DNA of 64,000 bases from Thermoleophilia bacterium (GTDB lineage Bacteria; Actinomycetota; Thermoleophilia; Miltoncostaeales; Miltoncostaeaceae): NCBI GenBank assembly GCA_020848615.1, contig JADLHW010000063.1, forward strand, positions 1 to 64,000, given 5' to 3'. Position numbers and translations under genes: made by a program. Shown piece by piece: positions 1-9,455 of the stretch (position 1 is its first letter; each line of letters begins with the position of its first letter). Below the pieces are notes generated by a model. The model saw only the letters and a list, made by a program, of their open reading frames with translations, did no database searches and was not told the origin of the DNA.

Positions 1-1
1 C

Positions 2-2167
2 CAGCGCGCGGTCACCTGGGACCGCGGACGCCTGGACCGCGCCGAGCGCGCCCTGGCCGAGGCCGCCGCCCGGCTGGAGCGCCTCGGGGGCGACGCCGCG
101 CTCCCCGACCTCCCGCGCCTGGAACGCCGCGCGGAGGTCGCGCAGGGCAGGGCGGCGCGGTGGTCGGAGCGCGAGCAGGCCCTCGGCCGCTCGCTGGAGG
201 ACGTCGCCGCCACGCGGGCGGCCGCCGAGGACCGCCGCCGGGCCGCCGCCGCCGAGCTGGCGCGCACCGCCGGTGCGCACGCCGCCGCCGCCGGCCGCCT
301 GGGCGACGGCCTGGAGGTGGAGCCGGGCACCGAGCGGGCGGTGGGCGCCGCCCTGGGCGCCCTGGCCGACGCCACGCTCGCCCCGGACGTCCCGCGCGGC
401 CTGGCCGCCGTGGAGGACGGCGCCCCCGCAGCCGTGGTCCCCGCGCCCACGCGGTCGGCGTTCCCGCCGCCGCCCGGCACGCGGCCCATGGTGTCGGTCA
501 TCCGCGCCTGCCCGGAACCGGTGCGCGCCCACATCGAGCGGCTCCTCGCCCAGGTGTGGCTGGTGGACGACCTCGCCGACGCCCCCGCCGGGCACACCGG
601 CCTGTTCGTCACGCCCCTCGGCGAGGCGTACCGGCCCGCCCAGGGCGTGGTGGAGCGCCCGGCGAGCGACTGGGCGCTGGCCGCCCTGCATCGCGCCGCC
701 GCCGAGCGGCTGGACGCCGCCGAGGGCGCCTGCAGCACCCTCGCCGCCGCCGAGGAACGCGCCCGCGCCGCGGTGAACGCCATCGCCCCGCGGCTGCGCG
801 CCGCCGCCCGGGCGGCCACCACCGCCGAGTCCGCGCTGGGCGCCGGGCGCGCCGCCGCCGGGCGTGCCGCCGCGGAGCGCGCCGACGCGACCGCCGCCCG
901 CGACGCCGCCGCCCGCGAACGGGAGGCCGCCGCCGGAGCCGAGGCGCCGGCCGCGGCCGCCCTGGGGGAGGCCGCCCGGGGGGAGGAGCTCGCGCGCGCC
1001 GTCGCGGCGGGCGCCACGGAGGAGCTGGAGGCCGCCGCCCGCGCGCTGCGGGAGGCCGAGACGGCCGCCGCCGAGGCCCGCGCGGAGCTCGCCGCCGCGC
1101 GCGTGGCGGACGCGGAGGCCGCCGAGCGGCTCGCCGGCATCCTGCGCCGCGCCTCGGCCGGGGACCGCGTGATCGACCTGACCCTCCCCGCCCGTGCGCT
1201 CGAGGCGCTGCAGGAGGCGTCCCGCGTCCTGCTCGACCGCTCCCGGGCGGCGTCCGGCGCGTCCACGAACGCCGGCGCGGTCCTCACCGAGGCGCAGCGC
1301 CTGCGTGCACGGGCCCGCCAGGTGGTCGTGGCGGCCGAGCAGGTGCTGGAGCGGGCGCGCCAGCGGGGCCACGAGGCGGAGCTCGCGGTGGCCGCCGCCG
1401 CCGCCCGCGCCGAGGAGCACGGACCGCCGCCCGCCGAGGACCCCGGCGACGTGGACCCCGAGGCGGAGCGCCGGCGCATCGAGGATCTCGAGCGGCGCCG
1501 CCGGATGATGGGCAACGTCAACCTCCTGGCCGCCGACGAGCTGGGGGAGATGCAGGGGCGGATCACCGAGATCGGGGAGCAGGTCGCCGACCTGGAGACG
1601 GCGTCCGCATCCCTGCGCGCGCACATGGAGGGCCTGGACGCGACCGTCAGCGACGGCTTCGACGAGCTGTTCGGGGCGGTGCGGGCGCGGTTCTCGGACA
1701 ACATCGCGACGCTGTTCCCCGGCGGCCACGGGCGCCTGGCCGAGGTGGAGGGCGAGGACGAGGAGCCGGGCATCGAGGTGCAGGTCGTGCCCGCGGGCAA
1801 GCGCCCGCGGCCCCTGTCGATGCTGTCCGGCGGCGAGCGGTCGCTGGTGGCGCTGGCGTTCTGCATGGCCATCGCCATGTGCAAGCCCGCGCCGTTCTAC
1901 CTGCTGGACGAGGTCGAGGCGGCCCTCGACGACACGAACCTGCGCCGGTTCCTGGCGCTGGTGCGGCACCTGTCCGATCAGACCCAGTTCCTCATGATCA
2001 CCCACCAGCAGCCCACGGTGGAGATCGCCGACACCCTGTTCGGGGTCACCATGGCCCAGGACGGGGTGTCGCAGGTGGTCGCGCGACGGCTCGACCGCAC
2101 GCTGGAGGGGCGGGCACGGCCGTTCGTGCGGCGCCAGCTGAAGGCCATCCAGGGCGGGCGCGCGTGA
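2..2167 (+). CDS. smc: Chromosome segregation protein SMC (C-terminal part, 5' end outside window)
   Basis: The reading frame is open from base 2, so the start lies outside the window. What remains is part of the coiled-coil arm, the hinge (ending in the LFVTPLGEAYRP strand near 600-650), the long Ala/Arg/Glu-rich return coiled coil and the C-terminal ATPase half. The C lobe has the ABC signature LSGGERS (about 1825), Walker B YLLDEVEAALDD and the downstream ITHQQPT switch. SMC condenses and segregates chromosomes with ScpA and ScpB, which are not in the window. The Q-loop and Walker A lie in the missing N-terminal part. The stop overlaps the ftsY start by 4 nt (GTGA), so the two genes are co-transcribed. 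Confidence 0.95.
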   Translation, partial: QRAVTWDRGRLDRAERALAEAAARLERLGGDAALPDLPRLERRAEVAQGRAARWSEREQALGRSLEDVAATRAAAEDRRRAAAAELARTAGAHAAAAGRLGDGLEVEPGTERAVGAALGALADATLAPDVPRGLAAVEDGAPAAVVPAPTRSAFPPPPGTRPMVSVIRACPEPVRAHIERLLAQVWLVDDLADAPAGHTGLFVTPLGEAYRPAQGVVERPASDWALAALHRAAAERLDAAEGACSTLAAAEERARAAVNAIAPRLRAAARAATTAESALGAGRAAAGRAAAERADATAARDAAAREREAAAGAEAPAAAALGEAARGEELARAVAAGATEELEAAARALREAETAAAEARAELAAARVADAEAAERLAGILRRASAGDRVIDLTLPARALEALQEASRVLLDRSRAASGASTNAGAVLTEAQRLRARARQVVVAAEQVLERARQRGHEAELAVAAAAARAEEHGPPPAEDPGDVDPEAERRRIEDLERRRRMMGNVNLLAADELGEMQGRITEIGEQVADLETASASLRAHMEGLDATVSDGFDELFGAVRARFSDNIATLFPGGHGRLAEVEGEDEEPGIEVQVVPAGKRPRPLSMLSGGERSLVALAFCMAIAMCKPAPFYLLDEVEAALDDTNLRRFLALVRHLSDQTQFLMITHQQPTVEIADTLFGVTMAQDGVSQVVARRLDRTLEGRARPFVRRQLKAIQGGRA

Positions 2168-3168
2168 GCGAGTCCGACGACGACCGCGCGGTGTGGGCGG
2201 AGCTGTTCGGGCTCGAGGCGCCGCCCAGCGAGGAGGACCAGGCGCCGCGCCGCCGCGGGCTCCTGGGCCGCCTGCGCGAGAACCTCAGCCGTCCGCGGCA
2301 GACGATCTCCCCGCAGCTCGCCGGGATCTTCGCGCCCAGGCTCATCACCGAGGACGTGTGGGACGAGCTGGAGGAGGCGCTCATCGTCGCGGACTGCGGC
2401 GTGGACGCCAGCCTGGCGCTCGTCGAGGAGCTGCGCGAGCAGGCCGGCGAGGGCCGCATCACCAACGGCACCGAGCTCGCCGGGGCGCTCGCCGCCGCCG
2501 TCGGCCGGCAGATGGCGCCCGATCCGCCGCGCATCCCGCTCACCGCGAGCCCGACGGTGATCCTGGTGGTGGGGGTCAACGGCAGCGGCAAGACGACGTC
2601 GGTCGGCAAGCTGGCCCACCGGCTGTCCGAGCTGGGGCAGAAGGTCGTGATCGGCGCCGCCGACACGTTCCGCGCCGCCGCGATCGACCAGCTGGCCGTG
2701 TGGGCCGACCGCAGCGGCGCCCAGCTCGTGCGCCAGGCGCCGGGAGCCGACCCCGGGGCCGTCGCCTTCGACGCCGTGTCCTCCGCGAAGGCCCGCGGCG
2801 CGGACGTGGTGCTGGTCGACACCGCCGGGCGCCTCCAGACGCAGCGGAACCTCATGGAGGAGCTGCGCAAGGTCGCGGCGGTGGTGGGGAAGGCCGACCC
2901 CGGCGCACCCCACGAGACGCTCCTGGTGCTCGATTCGACCACGGGCCAGAACGGCCTCAGCCAGGCCCGCCTGTTCGGGGAGGCCGTGCCGCTCACCGGC
3001 GTGGTGCTCACCAAGCTCGACGGCACCGCGAAGGGCGGCATCGCCGTCGCGATCAGCCGGGAGCTCGGCACGCCCATCAAGCTCGCGGGCGTCGGGGAGA
3101 AGCTCGAGGACCTGCGGCCGTTCGACGCGCGGGTGTACGCGCAGGCGATCTTCTCCGCCCCGGAGTGA
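2164..3168 (+). CDS. ftsY: Signal recognition particle receptor FtsY
   Basis: This 334-residue SRP GTPase docks SRP-ribosome complexes at the membrane. A short acidic N-terminal segment (residues 1-35) replaces the long A domain of enterobacterial FtsY. It is followed by the helical N domain and the G domain, with G1 GVNGSGKT (137-144), AADTFRAAA, DTAGR and TKLDG, and GVGEKLEDL near the end. The GTG start is chosen because it overlaps the smc stop by 4 nt and begins the acidic leader. The partner GTPase ffh follows 49 nt downstream. Confidence 0.95.
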   Translation: MSESDDDRAVWAELFGLEAPPSEEDQAPRRRGLLGRLRENLSRPRQTISPQLAGIFAPRLITEDVWDELEEALIVADCGVDASLALVEELREQAGEGRITNGTELAGALAAAVGRQMAPDPPRIPLTASPTVILVVGVNGSGKTTSVGKLAHRLSELGQKVVIGAADTFRAAAIDQLAVWADRSGAQLVRQAPGADPGAVAFDAVSSAKARGADVVLVDTAGRLQTQRNLMEELRKVAAVVGKADPGAPHETLLVLDSTTGQNGLSQARLFGEAVPLTGVVLTKLDGTAKGGIAVAISRELGTPIKLAGVGEKLEDLRPFDARVYAQAIFSAPE

Positions 3169-3217
3169 GCGCCCGCTAAACTCCCCGGGTTGCGCGGCCC
3201 CGCCGCGTCGTCTGCGC

Positions 3218-4534
3218 ATGTTCGATTCTCTCTCCGACAAGCTCCAGAGCGCCTTCGCCGGCCTGCGCGGCAAGGGCAAGCTCACCGAGGCCGACATCGA
3301 CGTCGCGATGCGGGCGATCCGCCTGTCGCTGCTCGAGGCCGACGTGAACATGGGCGTGGTCCGCCAGTTCACGAAGGCCATCGGCGAGCGCGCCAAGGGC
3401 GCGGAGGTGATGCAGTCCCTCACGCCCGACCAGCAGGTCGTGAAGATCGTCAACGAGGAGCTCACCTCGCTGATGGGCCAGGCGAACGTCGGCATGCCCA
3501 CCTCGCCGCGGCCGCCCACGGTCGTGCTGATGGCCGGCCTGCAGGGCTCCGGCAAGACCACGTGCTGCGCGAAGCTCGCCCGGCACTACGCGCAGCAGGG
3601 CCGCGCGCCCATGCTGGTGGCGTGCGACGTGCACCGCCCGGCCGCCGCCCAGCAGCTCGCGGTCCTGGGCGAGCAGGTCGGCGTGCCCGTGTACCGCGAG
3701 GACGGCACCGACGCCGTCGGCATCGCGAGCCGCGGCATCGCCGAGGCCAAGGCGAAGGTCCGGGACCTGGTGATCGTCGACACCGCCGGCCGCACCGTCA
3801 TCGACGAGGCGATGATGGACGAGCTGGTGCGGGTGCGCGACGCCGTGAAGCCCACCGCCGTCGTGCTCGTCCTGGACGCCATGACCGGCCAGACCGCCGT
3901 GGAGGTCGCCACCGCCTTCCAGGAGGCCGTGCAGTTCGACGGGGCGATCCTCACCAAGCTCGACGGCGACGCGCGCGGCGGCGCCGCCCTGTCGGTGCGG
4001 GCCACCACCGGCCGGCCCATCTACTTCGTGGGCACCGGCGAGAAGGTGGAGGCGCTCGAGCCGTTCCACCCCGACCGCATGGCCTCGCGCATCCTGGGCA
4101 TGGGCGACGTGCTGTCGCTCATCGAGCGGGCCCAGCAGACGGTCGACGTCGACGACGCCCGCGCCATGGAGAAGAAGATCCTCGGCGGCGGGATGACCCT
4201 CGAGGACTTCGCGAACCAGCTCAAGCAGGTTCGTAAGATGGGCCCCGTCGGCCAGCTGCTGGGCATGATGCCCGGCTTCGGCAAGATGAAGCAGCTGAAG
4301 GACGTGGAGGTCGACGAGAAGCAGCTCGACCGCGTCCAGGCGATCATCTCCAGCATGACCCCGTCGGAGCGCCGGCGACCCGAGATCATCAACGGGTCCC
4401 GCCGGCAGCGCATCGCGGCGGGCAGCGGCACCACGGTCCAGGAGGTCAACCAGCTCCTGGCCCAGTTCAAGCAGATGCGTAAGCTGATGAAGCGGTTCGG
4501 GAAGGGGGGCCTCCCCCCGATCCCGGGCACCTGA
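3218..4534 (+). CDS. ffh: Signal recognition particle protein Ffh (SRP54)
   Basis: This 438-residue protein is the protein subunit of bacterial SRP; it binds signal sequences and 4.5S RNA and forms a heterodimer with FtsY. It has the N domain, the G domain (G1 GLQGSGKT 107-114, CDVHRPAA, DTAGR, TKLDGDARGG) and a Met-rich M domain with MGPVGQLLGMMPG and the RNA-binding segment INGSRRQRIAAGSG. It ends in a short tail. Length matches the family. A TAAACT box at 3177-3182 in the 49 nt gap after ftsY may give it its own promoter. Confidence 0.96.
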   Translation: MFDSLSDKLQSAFAGLRGKGKLTEADIDVAMRAIRLSLLEADVNMGVVRQFTKAIGERAKGAEVMQSLTPDQQVVKIVNEELTSLMGQANVGMPTSPRPPTVVLMAGLQGSGKTTCCAKLARHYAQQGRAPMLVACDVHRPAAAQQLAVLGEQVGVPVYREDGTDAVGIASRGIAEAKAKVRDLVIVDTAGRTVIDEAMMDELVRVRDAVKPTAVVLVLDAMTGQTAVEVATAFQEAVQFDGAILTKLDGDARGGAALSVRATTGRPIYFVGTGEKVEALEPFHPDRMASRILGMGDVLSLIERAQQTVDVDDARAMEKKILGGGMTLEDFANQLKQVRKMGPVGQLLGMMPGFGKMKQLKDVEVDEKQLDRVQAIISSMTPSERRRPEIINGSRRQRIAAGSGTTVQEVNQLLAQFKQMRKLMKRFGKGGLPPIPGT

Positions 4535-4552
4535 AACACACCGAGGAGCGAC

Positions 4553-4795
4553 GTGGTCAAGATCCGGCTCGCCCGCGTGGGCAGCAAGAAGAACCCCATC
4601 TACCGCGTGGTGGTGGCCGATTCCCGGTCCCGCCGTGACGGGCGCAACATCGAGACGATCGGGCGCTACAACCCGCAGACCGACCCCAGCATCGTGGAGG
4701 TCGACGTCGACCGCGCGAAGCACTGGATCGGCAACGGCGCGCAGCCGAGCCGCGCGGTCCAGAAGCTCATCAAGATCGTCGAGGCGCGGGGATGA
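4553..4795 (+). CDS. rpsP: 30S ribosomal protein S16
   Basis: This 80-residue protein has the bS16 pattern: [20 protein letters not shown] at the start, DSRSRRDGR, and [12 protein letters not shown]. It binds 16S rRNA early in 30S assembly. The start is GTG, with GAGGAGCGA just upstream. It lies 18 nt after ffh, and its stop overlaps the khpA start by 4 nt (ATGA), the usual actinobacterial ffh-rpsP-KH-rimM order. Confidence 0.96.
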   Translation: MVKIRLARVGSKKNPIYRVVVADSRSRRDGRNIETIGRYNPQTDPSIVEVDVDRAKHWIGNGAQPSRAVQKLIKIVEARG

Positions 4796-5046
4796 CCGAG
4801 GACGGCGACGGGCGGCTGGCCGACATGGTCGCCACGCTCGCCCGTGGCCTGGTCGACACCCCCGACGAGGTCCGGGTGGAGCGCGAGCGGGAGGGCGACA
4901 CCACCGTGCTGTCGCTGTACGTCGCCCAGGAGGACCTGGGGCAGGTCATCGGTCGTGGCGGCCGCATCGCGCGGTCCCTGCGACTGGTCACCCGCCAGGC
5001 CGCGCACGCGGGCGGCGGCCGCGTGAACCTCGAGATCGTCGACTAG
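4792..5046 (+). CDS. khpA: KH-domain RNA-binding protein KhpA
   Basis: This 84-residue protein is a single KH domain with [15 protein letters not shown], the GXXG RNA-binding loop, around residue 46. In other bacteria KhpA pairs with KhpB/Jag to bind many RNAs and affect cell division and ribosome work. It lies between rpsP and rimM as in many Gram-positive genomes and overlaps rpsP by 4 nt, so it should be co-translated. Confidence 0.93.
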   Translation: MTEDGDGRLADMVATLARGLVDTPDEVRVEREREGDTTVLSLYVAQEDLGQVIGRGGRIARSLRLVTRQAAHAGGGRVNLEIVD

Positions 5047-5087
5047 CGCCCGCGCCGCGCGCCGCCGCGGTGCGCGACGATGACGTG

Positions 5088-5597
5088 ATGGACGCTCCGC
5101 GGGTCGTGATCGGCGAGATCCTGCGCGCGCACGGCGTGCGCGGGGCCATGCGCGTGCGCCCGACGGGCGCGACGCTGGAGGACCTGCGCCCCGGCGAGGC
5201 GGTCACCCTCGTCCCGCGGGAGGGCGCGGCACGCCCGGCGACGGTGGTCTCGGTGTCCCCGGGCCCCATCCTCACGCTGGACGGCGTGGACGACCGCGAC
5301 GCGGCCGACGCGCTGCGCGGCGCGCGCGTCGAGGTGCCCGAGGCGCGCCTGCCGGCGCCCACCGCGGCCGACGAGTTCTACGTGCGCGACCTGGTGGGCT
5401 GCGAGGTGCTGCTCGACGGGGCGCCGATCGGGACGGTGGGGGAGGTCCACACGCGCCCGGCGAACGACGTGCTGGAGGTCCGGCGCGACGGCGCCGATCC
5501 GGTGCTGCTGCCGTTCACCCACGACGCCGTGCGCGAGGTGGACCTCGCCGCCCGCCGCATCGTGGTGCGGGCGGACATCCTGGGCGAGGACGCCTGA
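5088..5597 (+). CDS. rimM: Ribosome maturation factor RimM
   Basis: This 169-residue protein has the RimM N-terminal beta-barrel (VVIGEILRAHGVRGAMRVRP) and a PRC barrel (DEFYVRDLVGCEV, then NDVLEVRRDG and LLPFTHDAVREVDL). RimM helps 16S processing and assembly of the 30S head. The ATG at 5088 is chosen because the conserved glycine-containing barrel begins a few residues later; an earlier in-frame start would run through khpA. The trmD start is 6 nt past its stop. Confidence 0.94.
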   Translation: MDAPRVVIGEILRAHGVRGAMRVRPTGATLEDLRPGEAVTLVPREGAARPATVVSVSPGPILTLDGVDDRDAADALRGARVEVPEARLPAPTAADEFYVRDLVGCEVLLDGAPIGTVGEVHTRPANDVLEVRRDGADPVLLPFTHDAVREVDLAARRIVVRADILGEDA

Positions 5598-5603
5598 GCC
5601 GCC

Positions 5604-6296
5604 GTGCGCATCGACGTCTTCACGCTCTTCCCGGAGTGGTTCGACTGGATGCGACGCCCCCGTCACCTGGCGAACGCCGCGGAAACCGCCGGTCTTGAAC
5701 TCCGCGCGTTCTCATACCGTGATTACACGCCGCTGGTCGCCGGGCAGGTGGACGACGCCCCGTACGGGGGCGGGCCCGGGCAGGTGATCCGCGTGGACGT
5801 CGTCGCCGCGGGCCTGGAGGCCGTGTACGGCGTTCCCGCCGACCGGGTCACGGCGGATCGCCGGGTGGTCGTCATGACGCCGCGCGGGCGGCGCTTCACC
5901 GATGCCGTCGCCCGGGAGCTCGCCGAGCTGCCGGCCATGACGCTCCTGTGCGGCCGGTACGAGGGCTTCGACGAACGGGTGCACACGGTCCTCGCCGACG
6001 ACGCGATCTGCCTGGGGCCGTTCGTGCTGGCGGGCGGGGAGGTGGCGGCCATGGCGATCGTGGACGCCGTCGCCCGGCGCCTGCCGGGGGCGCTCGGCAA
6101 CAGCGCCAGCCTGGAGAGCGAGTCGTTCGGCGAGGCCCTCGGGGGCGGGACCGAGCACCCGCACTACACGCGGCCCGCGGAGTTCCTGGGGCACGGGGTC
6201 CCGCCGGTGCTGCTGTCCGGCGACCACGGCGCGATCGCCCGCTGGCGCGCGGAGCACGTGACCCCGCCCACGGGGGGCACGGGGTCGTCCGGGTGA
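5604..6296 (+). CDS. trmD: tRNA (guanine-37-N1)-methyltransferase TrmD
   Basis: This 230-residue SPOUT methyltransferase makes m1G37 in tRNAs and so prevents frameshifting. It has the N-terminal MRIDVFTLFPEWF, YGGGPGQV, the trefoil-knot SAM site LLCGRYEGFDERV, and the SLESESFGE...PHYTRP segment needed for tRNA binding, with LSGDHGAIARWR near the C-terminus. The start is GTG, 6 nt after rimM. The next gene, rplS, appears to have its own -10 box. Confidence 0.96.
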   Translation: MRIDVFTLFPEWFDWMRRPRHLANAAETAGLELRAFSYRDYTPLVAGQVDDAPYGGGPGQVIRVDVVAAGLEAVYGVPADRVTADRRVVVMTPRGRRFTDAVARELAELPAMTLLCGRYEGFDERVHTVLADDAICLGPFVLAGGEVAAMAIVDAVARRLPGALGNSASLESESFGEALGGGTEHPHYTRPAEFLGHGVPPVLLSGDHGAIARWRAEHVTPPTGGTGSSG

Positions 6297-6309
6297 CGGC
6301 GGTCCATGG

Positions 6310-6315
6310 TATGCT
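6310..6315 (+). promoter_or_regulatory. Putative -10 box (TATGCT) for rplS
   Basis: TATGCT lies 38 nt upstream of the rplS ATG, which has a good GGAGGAAG ribosome site. No clear -35 hexamer is seen at 16-18 nt. It would give a short leader and let L19 be transcribed separately from trmD. Confidence 0.4.
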
Positions 6316-6353
6316 CCCCGCCGTTTTGCGATCGCCCGGAGGAAGAACCTGAC

Positions 6354-6710
6354 ATGAGCGTCATCGAGTTGCTTGAGGCGGCGCAGATCCGCGATGACGT
6401 GCCGGTCTTCAAGCCGGGCGACACCGTCAAGGTGCACTTCCGCGTCATCGAGGGCCAGCGCCAGCGCATCCAGGTCTTCGAGGGCACCGTGATCAAGCGG
6501 CAGGGCTCCACCAGCCGCGAGACGTTCACCGTCCGCAAGCAGAGCTTCGGCGTGGGCGTGGAGCGCACGTTCCCCGTGCACTCGCCCAAGATCGAGCGGA
6601 TCGAGCGCGTGATGGAGGGCGACGTGCGGCGGGCGAAGCTCTACTACCTGCGCGGCAAGGTGGGCAAGAAGGCCCGCATCCGCGAGAAGCAGCGCTCGCA
6701 CACCGGCTAG
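6354..6710 (+). CDS. rplS: 50S ribosomal protein L19
   Basis: This 118-residue bL19 protein sits at the 30S-50S interface. Diagnostic segments are [50 protein letters not shown] and the C-terminal [16 protein letters not shown]. The ATG at 6354 is preceded by a strong GGAGGAAG; an in-frame upstream ATG at 6306 would add 16 non-conserved residues. rnhB starts 19 nt downstream. Confidence 0.97.
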   Translation: MSVIELLEAAQIRDDVPVFKPGDTVKVHFRVIEGQRQRIQVFEGTVIKRQGSTSRETFTVRKQSFGVGVERTFPVHSPKIERIERVMEGDVRRAKLYYLRGKVGKKARIREKQRSHTG

Positions 6711-6729
6711 CGGCCCGGACGGGACGCCG

Positions 6730-7407
6730 GTGGCGACCACATCGCCTCGGCGCCGCGCGCGCACCTCGAGCAGCCGGGCATCCGCCCGGCTGTTCGCGTT
6801 CGACCGGGCGCTCGGCGCGTCCCGCGTGGCGGGCGCGGACGAGGCGGGCCGCGGCTGTCTGGCCGGCCCCTTGGTGGTCGCCTCGGTGTGCATCCACCTC
6901 GGGCGGCTCCCGCGGTCGCACCGCCTGCTGCTGACGGACCTGGACGACTCCAAGCGCCTGGCGCCTGAGGTGCGGCAGCGCCTCGCCGCGGCGATCGCCC
7001 GGGTGGCCGACCAGGTCGTGGTCCTGTCCGCGAGCTCCGCCACCATCGACCGCGACGGCCTGCACGTCACGAACCTGCGGTTGCTGCGCAGGTCGCTGGA
7101 GCTGCTCGACCCGGTGCCGGACGTCTGCCTGGTCGACGGCTTCTCGCTGGGCGCCGCGGCGGTGGAGCACCGGGCCGTGGTGGGCGGCGACCGGCGCAGC
7201 GCGTGCATCGCGGCGGCCTCGGTGGTCGCCAAGGCGACCCGCGACCGGCTCATGACCGGCCCCGCCGCCGCGACCCACCCCGGGTACGGCTTCGAGCGGC
7301 ACGTCGGGTACGCCACCACCGCGCACCGCGCGGCGATCCGCGCGGCCGGCCCCTCGTGCCTGCACCGCAGGTCGTTCGCCTCCCCGGCGTTCGACGGCTT
7401 CGGCTGA
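6730..7407 (+). CDS. rnhB: Ribonuclease HII
   Basis: This 225-residue protein removes ribonucleotides from DNA. The acidic active-site motifs are visible: GADEAGRGCLAGP (about 37-49), DDSKRLAPEVR and CLVDGFSL, with the conserved GYGFERHVGYAT segment near the end. The GTG start gives an extra basic N-terminal tail of about 20 residues; a later start cannot be excluded. The stop is 6 nt from the convergent yraN stop. Confidence 0.93.
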   Translation: MATTSPRRRARTSSSRASARLFAFDRALGASRVAGADEAGRGCLAGPLVVASVCIHLGRLPRSHRLLLTDLDDSKRLAPEVRQRLAAAIARVADQVVVLSASSATIDRDGLHVTNLRLLRRSLELLDPVPDVCLVDGFSLGAAAVEHRAVVGGDRRSACIAAASVVAKATRDRLMTGPAAATHPGYGFERHVGYATTAHRAAIRAAGPSCLHRRSFASPAFDGFG

Positions 7408-7413
7408 ACCGCC

Positions 7414-7758
7414 TCACCGGGCGGCGCCACCGGGCAGCACGCGGACCCGGTGCCACGGACCCACCCGCCGGACGGCGGCCAGGTCCATGCGCACCTCCCC
7501 GTCGTGCGGGTGGCGCGCCAGGTACGCCTCCGCGGCGCGGTGCAGCCGGCGGGCCTGCGCGGCGCGCACGGGTTCGGCGAGGGCCGCCGGGTCCGATCGC
7601 GCCTTGACCTCCACCACCGCGAGCACGCCGTCGCGCACGGCCACCAGGTCCAGCTCCCCGCCGCCGCCGCGCCAGTTGCGCGCCGCGATGCGCCACCCGC
7701 GGCGACCGAGCCATCGTGCGACCGCGGCCTCCGCGGCCGCTCCGGTGCTGGAGCCCAT
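7414..7758 (-). CDS. yraN: YraN/UPF0102 family nuclease-like protein
   Basis: This 114-residue protein has the restriction-endonuclease-like core of the UPF0102 family: GAAAEAAVARWLGRRGW, then GGGELDLVAV and VLAVVEVKARS, the E-D-ExK pattern. Its cellular role is unsettled, although the gene commonly sits beside rnhB and comM/dprA. The ATG at 7758 is chosen because it immediately precedes the conserved GxxAE helix; an upstream in-frame start would add 52 low-information residues. Confidence 0.87.
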   Translation of the reverse strand: MGSSTGAAAEAAVARWLGRRGWRIAARNWRGGGGELDLVAVRDGVLAVVEVKARSDPAALAEPVRAAQARRLHRAAEAYLARHPHDGEVRMDLAAVRRVGPWHRVRVLPGGAAR

Positions 7759-7937
7759 GCCCGCATGATCGCCCCGCCCGGCGCGCGGGTGGCGCGCGCA
7801 TCGCGCCGGCTCACGCGCGGAACGGCACCTCGGTGCGGCCTGGCGGCCCGGCCCCGCGTGCATCCGGTGCGCCTCCGGTGCGCCGGGCGTCACATCCCCG
7901 CCTGGAGCCGTCACACGCCCGCCGGGAGCATCCCCGC

Positions 7938-9455
7938 ATGGTCTCCCGCCTGGTGTCCGCGGCCGTCATCGGCCTCCAGACCGCCACCGTGCAGGTGGAG
8001 GTGGACCTGCGTCCCGGGCTCCCCGCGTTCGCGGTGGTGGGGCTCCCCGACGCCGCCGTCCAGGAGTCCCGTGAGCGGGTGCGCTCCGGCATCGTCAACC
8101 AGGCCTTCGCCGTGCCGGCCCGCCGCATCGTGGCGAACCTCGCCCCGGCGGACCTCCGCAAGTCCGGGCCCCAGTACGACCTGCCGATGGCACTCGCCAT
8201 CCTCGCGGCCTCCGGGCAGCTGCCCGCCGAGGCGGTCCGCGGCGTCGGCGCCGCCGGCGAGCTGGCCCTCGACGGCGGGCTGCGTCCGGTGCCGGGGATC
8301 CTCGCCATGGCCGAGCACGCCTCGCGCAGCGGGTGGCGGCGGCTGGTCGTGCCCGCCGCGGCGGCCACCGAGGCGCGCCTGGCCGGAGGCGACTGCGAGA
8401 TCGTCGCCGCGACCGGCCTGCGCCACGCGGCGGACCTCCTCACCGGGCGCGTGGCGCCCGATGCGCCGCAGGACCCGCCGGCCGCCCCGCCCGGGCCGGC
8501 CGGGCCGGACCTGGCGGACGTCCGCGGCCAGCACGCCGCCCGGCGCGCCCTGGAGATCGCCGCCGCCGGCGACCACTCGCTGCTGATGATCGGCCCGCCG
8601 GGCGCGGGCAAGACGATGCTGGCGCGCCGTCTGCCCGGCATCCTCCCGCCGCTCTCACGGGAGGAGGCGGTGGCGATCACCCGCATCCACTCGGTCGCCG
8701 GGCTGCTCGACCCCGGCCATCCGCTGGTCGCCAGGCGGCCGTTCCGGGCGCCGCACCACAGCATCTCGGTGTCCGGCCTGGTGGGCGGCGGGCGGTTCCC
8801 CAGGCCCGGGGAGGTCACGCTGTCGCACCTCGGCGTCCTGTTCCTGGACGAGGTCTGCGCGTTCGCGCCGTCGGTGCTGGACGCGCTGCGCCAGCCGCTG
8901 GAGCACGGCGTGGTGGACGTCGCCAGGGCGATGACGACGGTGCGCTTCCCGGCCCGCCCGCTGCTCATCTGCGCGGGCAACCCGTGCCCGTGCGGGTTCG
9001 ACGGCGACCCGGAGGGCCGGTGCGTGTGCCCGCCGGGGCGGGCCGAGGCCTACCGGTCCCGGCTGTCCGGGCCCGTGGCCGACCGCATCGACCTGCGCAT
9101 CGACGTGCCCCGGCTCAGCCGGGACGAGCTCCTGGGCGACGGCGCCGCCGAGGCGTCCGCCGCCGTCGCCCGGCGGGTGGCGACCGCCCGGGACGCGGCG
9201 CGGGGCCGCGGGCAGGCGGTGCCGAACGCGCGCCTGGGTCCCGAGGCCGTGCGGGCGGCCGCCGCACTCGACGCGGCCGGCATGCGCCTGGTGGGGCGCG
9301 CCGTGGACCGGCTCGGGCTCACCGCACGCGGGTTCGACCGGGTGCTGCGGGTGGGCCGCACGGTGGCCGACCTCGCCGGGGCGGAGCGGGTGGGGGAGGA
9401 GCACCTCCTGGAGGCCATCGGCCTCCGCGCGCCCGCGGCCACGGAGGGCGCGTGA
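7938..9455 (+). CDS. comM: ComM/YifB family AAA+ ATPase (Mg-chelatase-like)
   Basis: This 505-residue protein has the N-terminal ChlI-like domain (TVQVEVDLRPGLPAFAVVGLPD) and an AAA+ core with Walker A GPPGAGKT (about 219-226), FRAPHHS, Walker B LFLDEV and a Mg-chelatase C-terminal helical domain with RGFDRVLRVGRTVADL. In Vibrio ComM is a hexameric helicase that extends branch migration during natural transformation. The ATG at 7938 matches the family N-terminus. The stop overlaps dprA by 4 nt, which supports a shared role in DNA uptake or recombination. Confidence 0.93.
   Translation: MVSRLVSAAVIGLQTATVQVEVDLRPGLPAFAVVGLPDAAVQESRERVRSGIVNQAFAVPARRIVANLAPADLRKSGPQYDLPMALAILAASGQLPAEAVRGVGAAGELALDGGLRPVPGILAMAEHASRSGWRRLVVPAAAATEARLAGGDCEIVAATGLRHAADLLTGRVAPDAPQDPPAAPPGPAGPDLADVRGQHAARRALEIAAAGDHSLLMIGPPGAGKTMLARRLPGILPPLSREEAVAITRIHSVAGLLDPGHPLVARRPFRAPHHSISVSGLVGGGRFPRPGEVTLSHLGVLFLDEVCAFAPSVLDALRQPLEHGVVDVARAMTTVRFPARPLLICAGNPCPCGFDGDPEGRCVCPPGRAEAYRSRLSGPVADRIDLRIDVPRLSRDELLGDGAAEASAAVARRVATARDAARGRGQAVPNARLGPEAVRAAAALDAAGMRLVGRAVDRLGLTARGFDRVLRVGRTVADLAGAERVGEEHLLEAIGLRAPAATEGA

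Noticed and set aside
160..3168. A single 1002-residue frame covering smc and ftsY
   Set aside because: Its first two-thirds is an Arg/Gly/Pro-rich shadow of smc; only the part from 2164 encodes FtsY.
1978..4723. Long minus-strand frames (527 and 515 residues) opposite ftsY and ffh
   Set aside because: They are His/Leu/Val/Gly-rich antisense shadows typical of high-GC genes, with no domain or start signals, while the plus strand is clearly coding.
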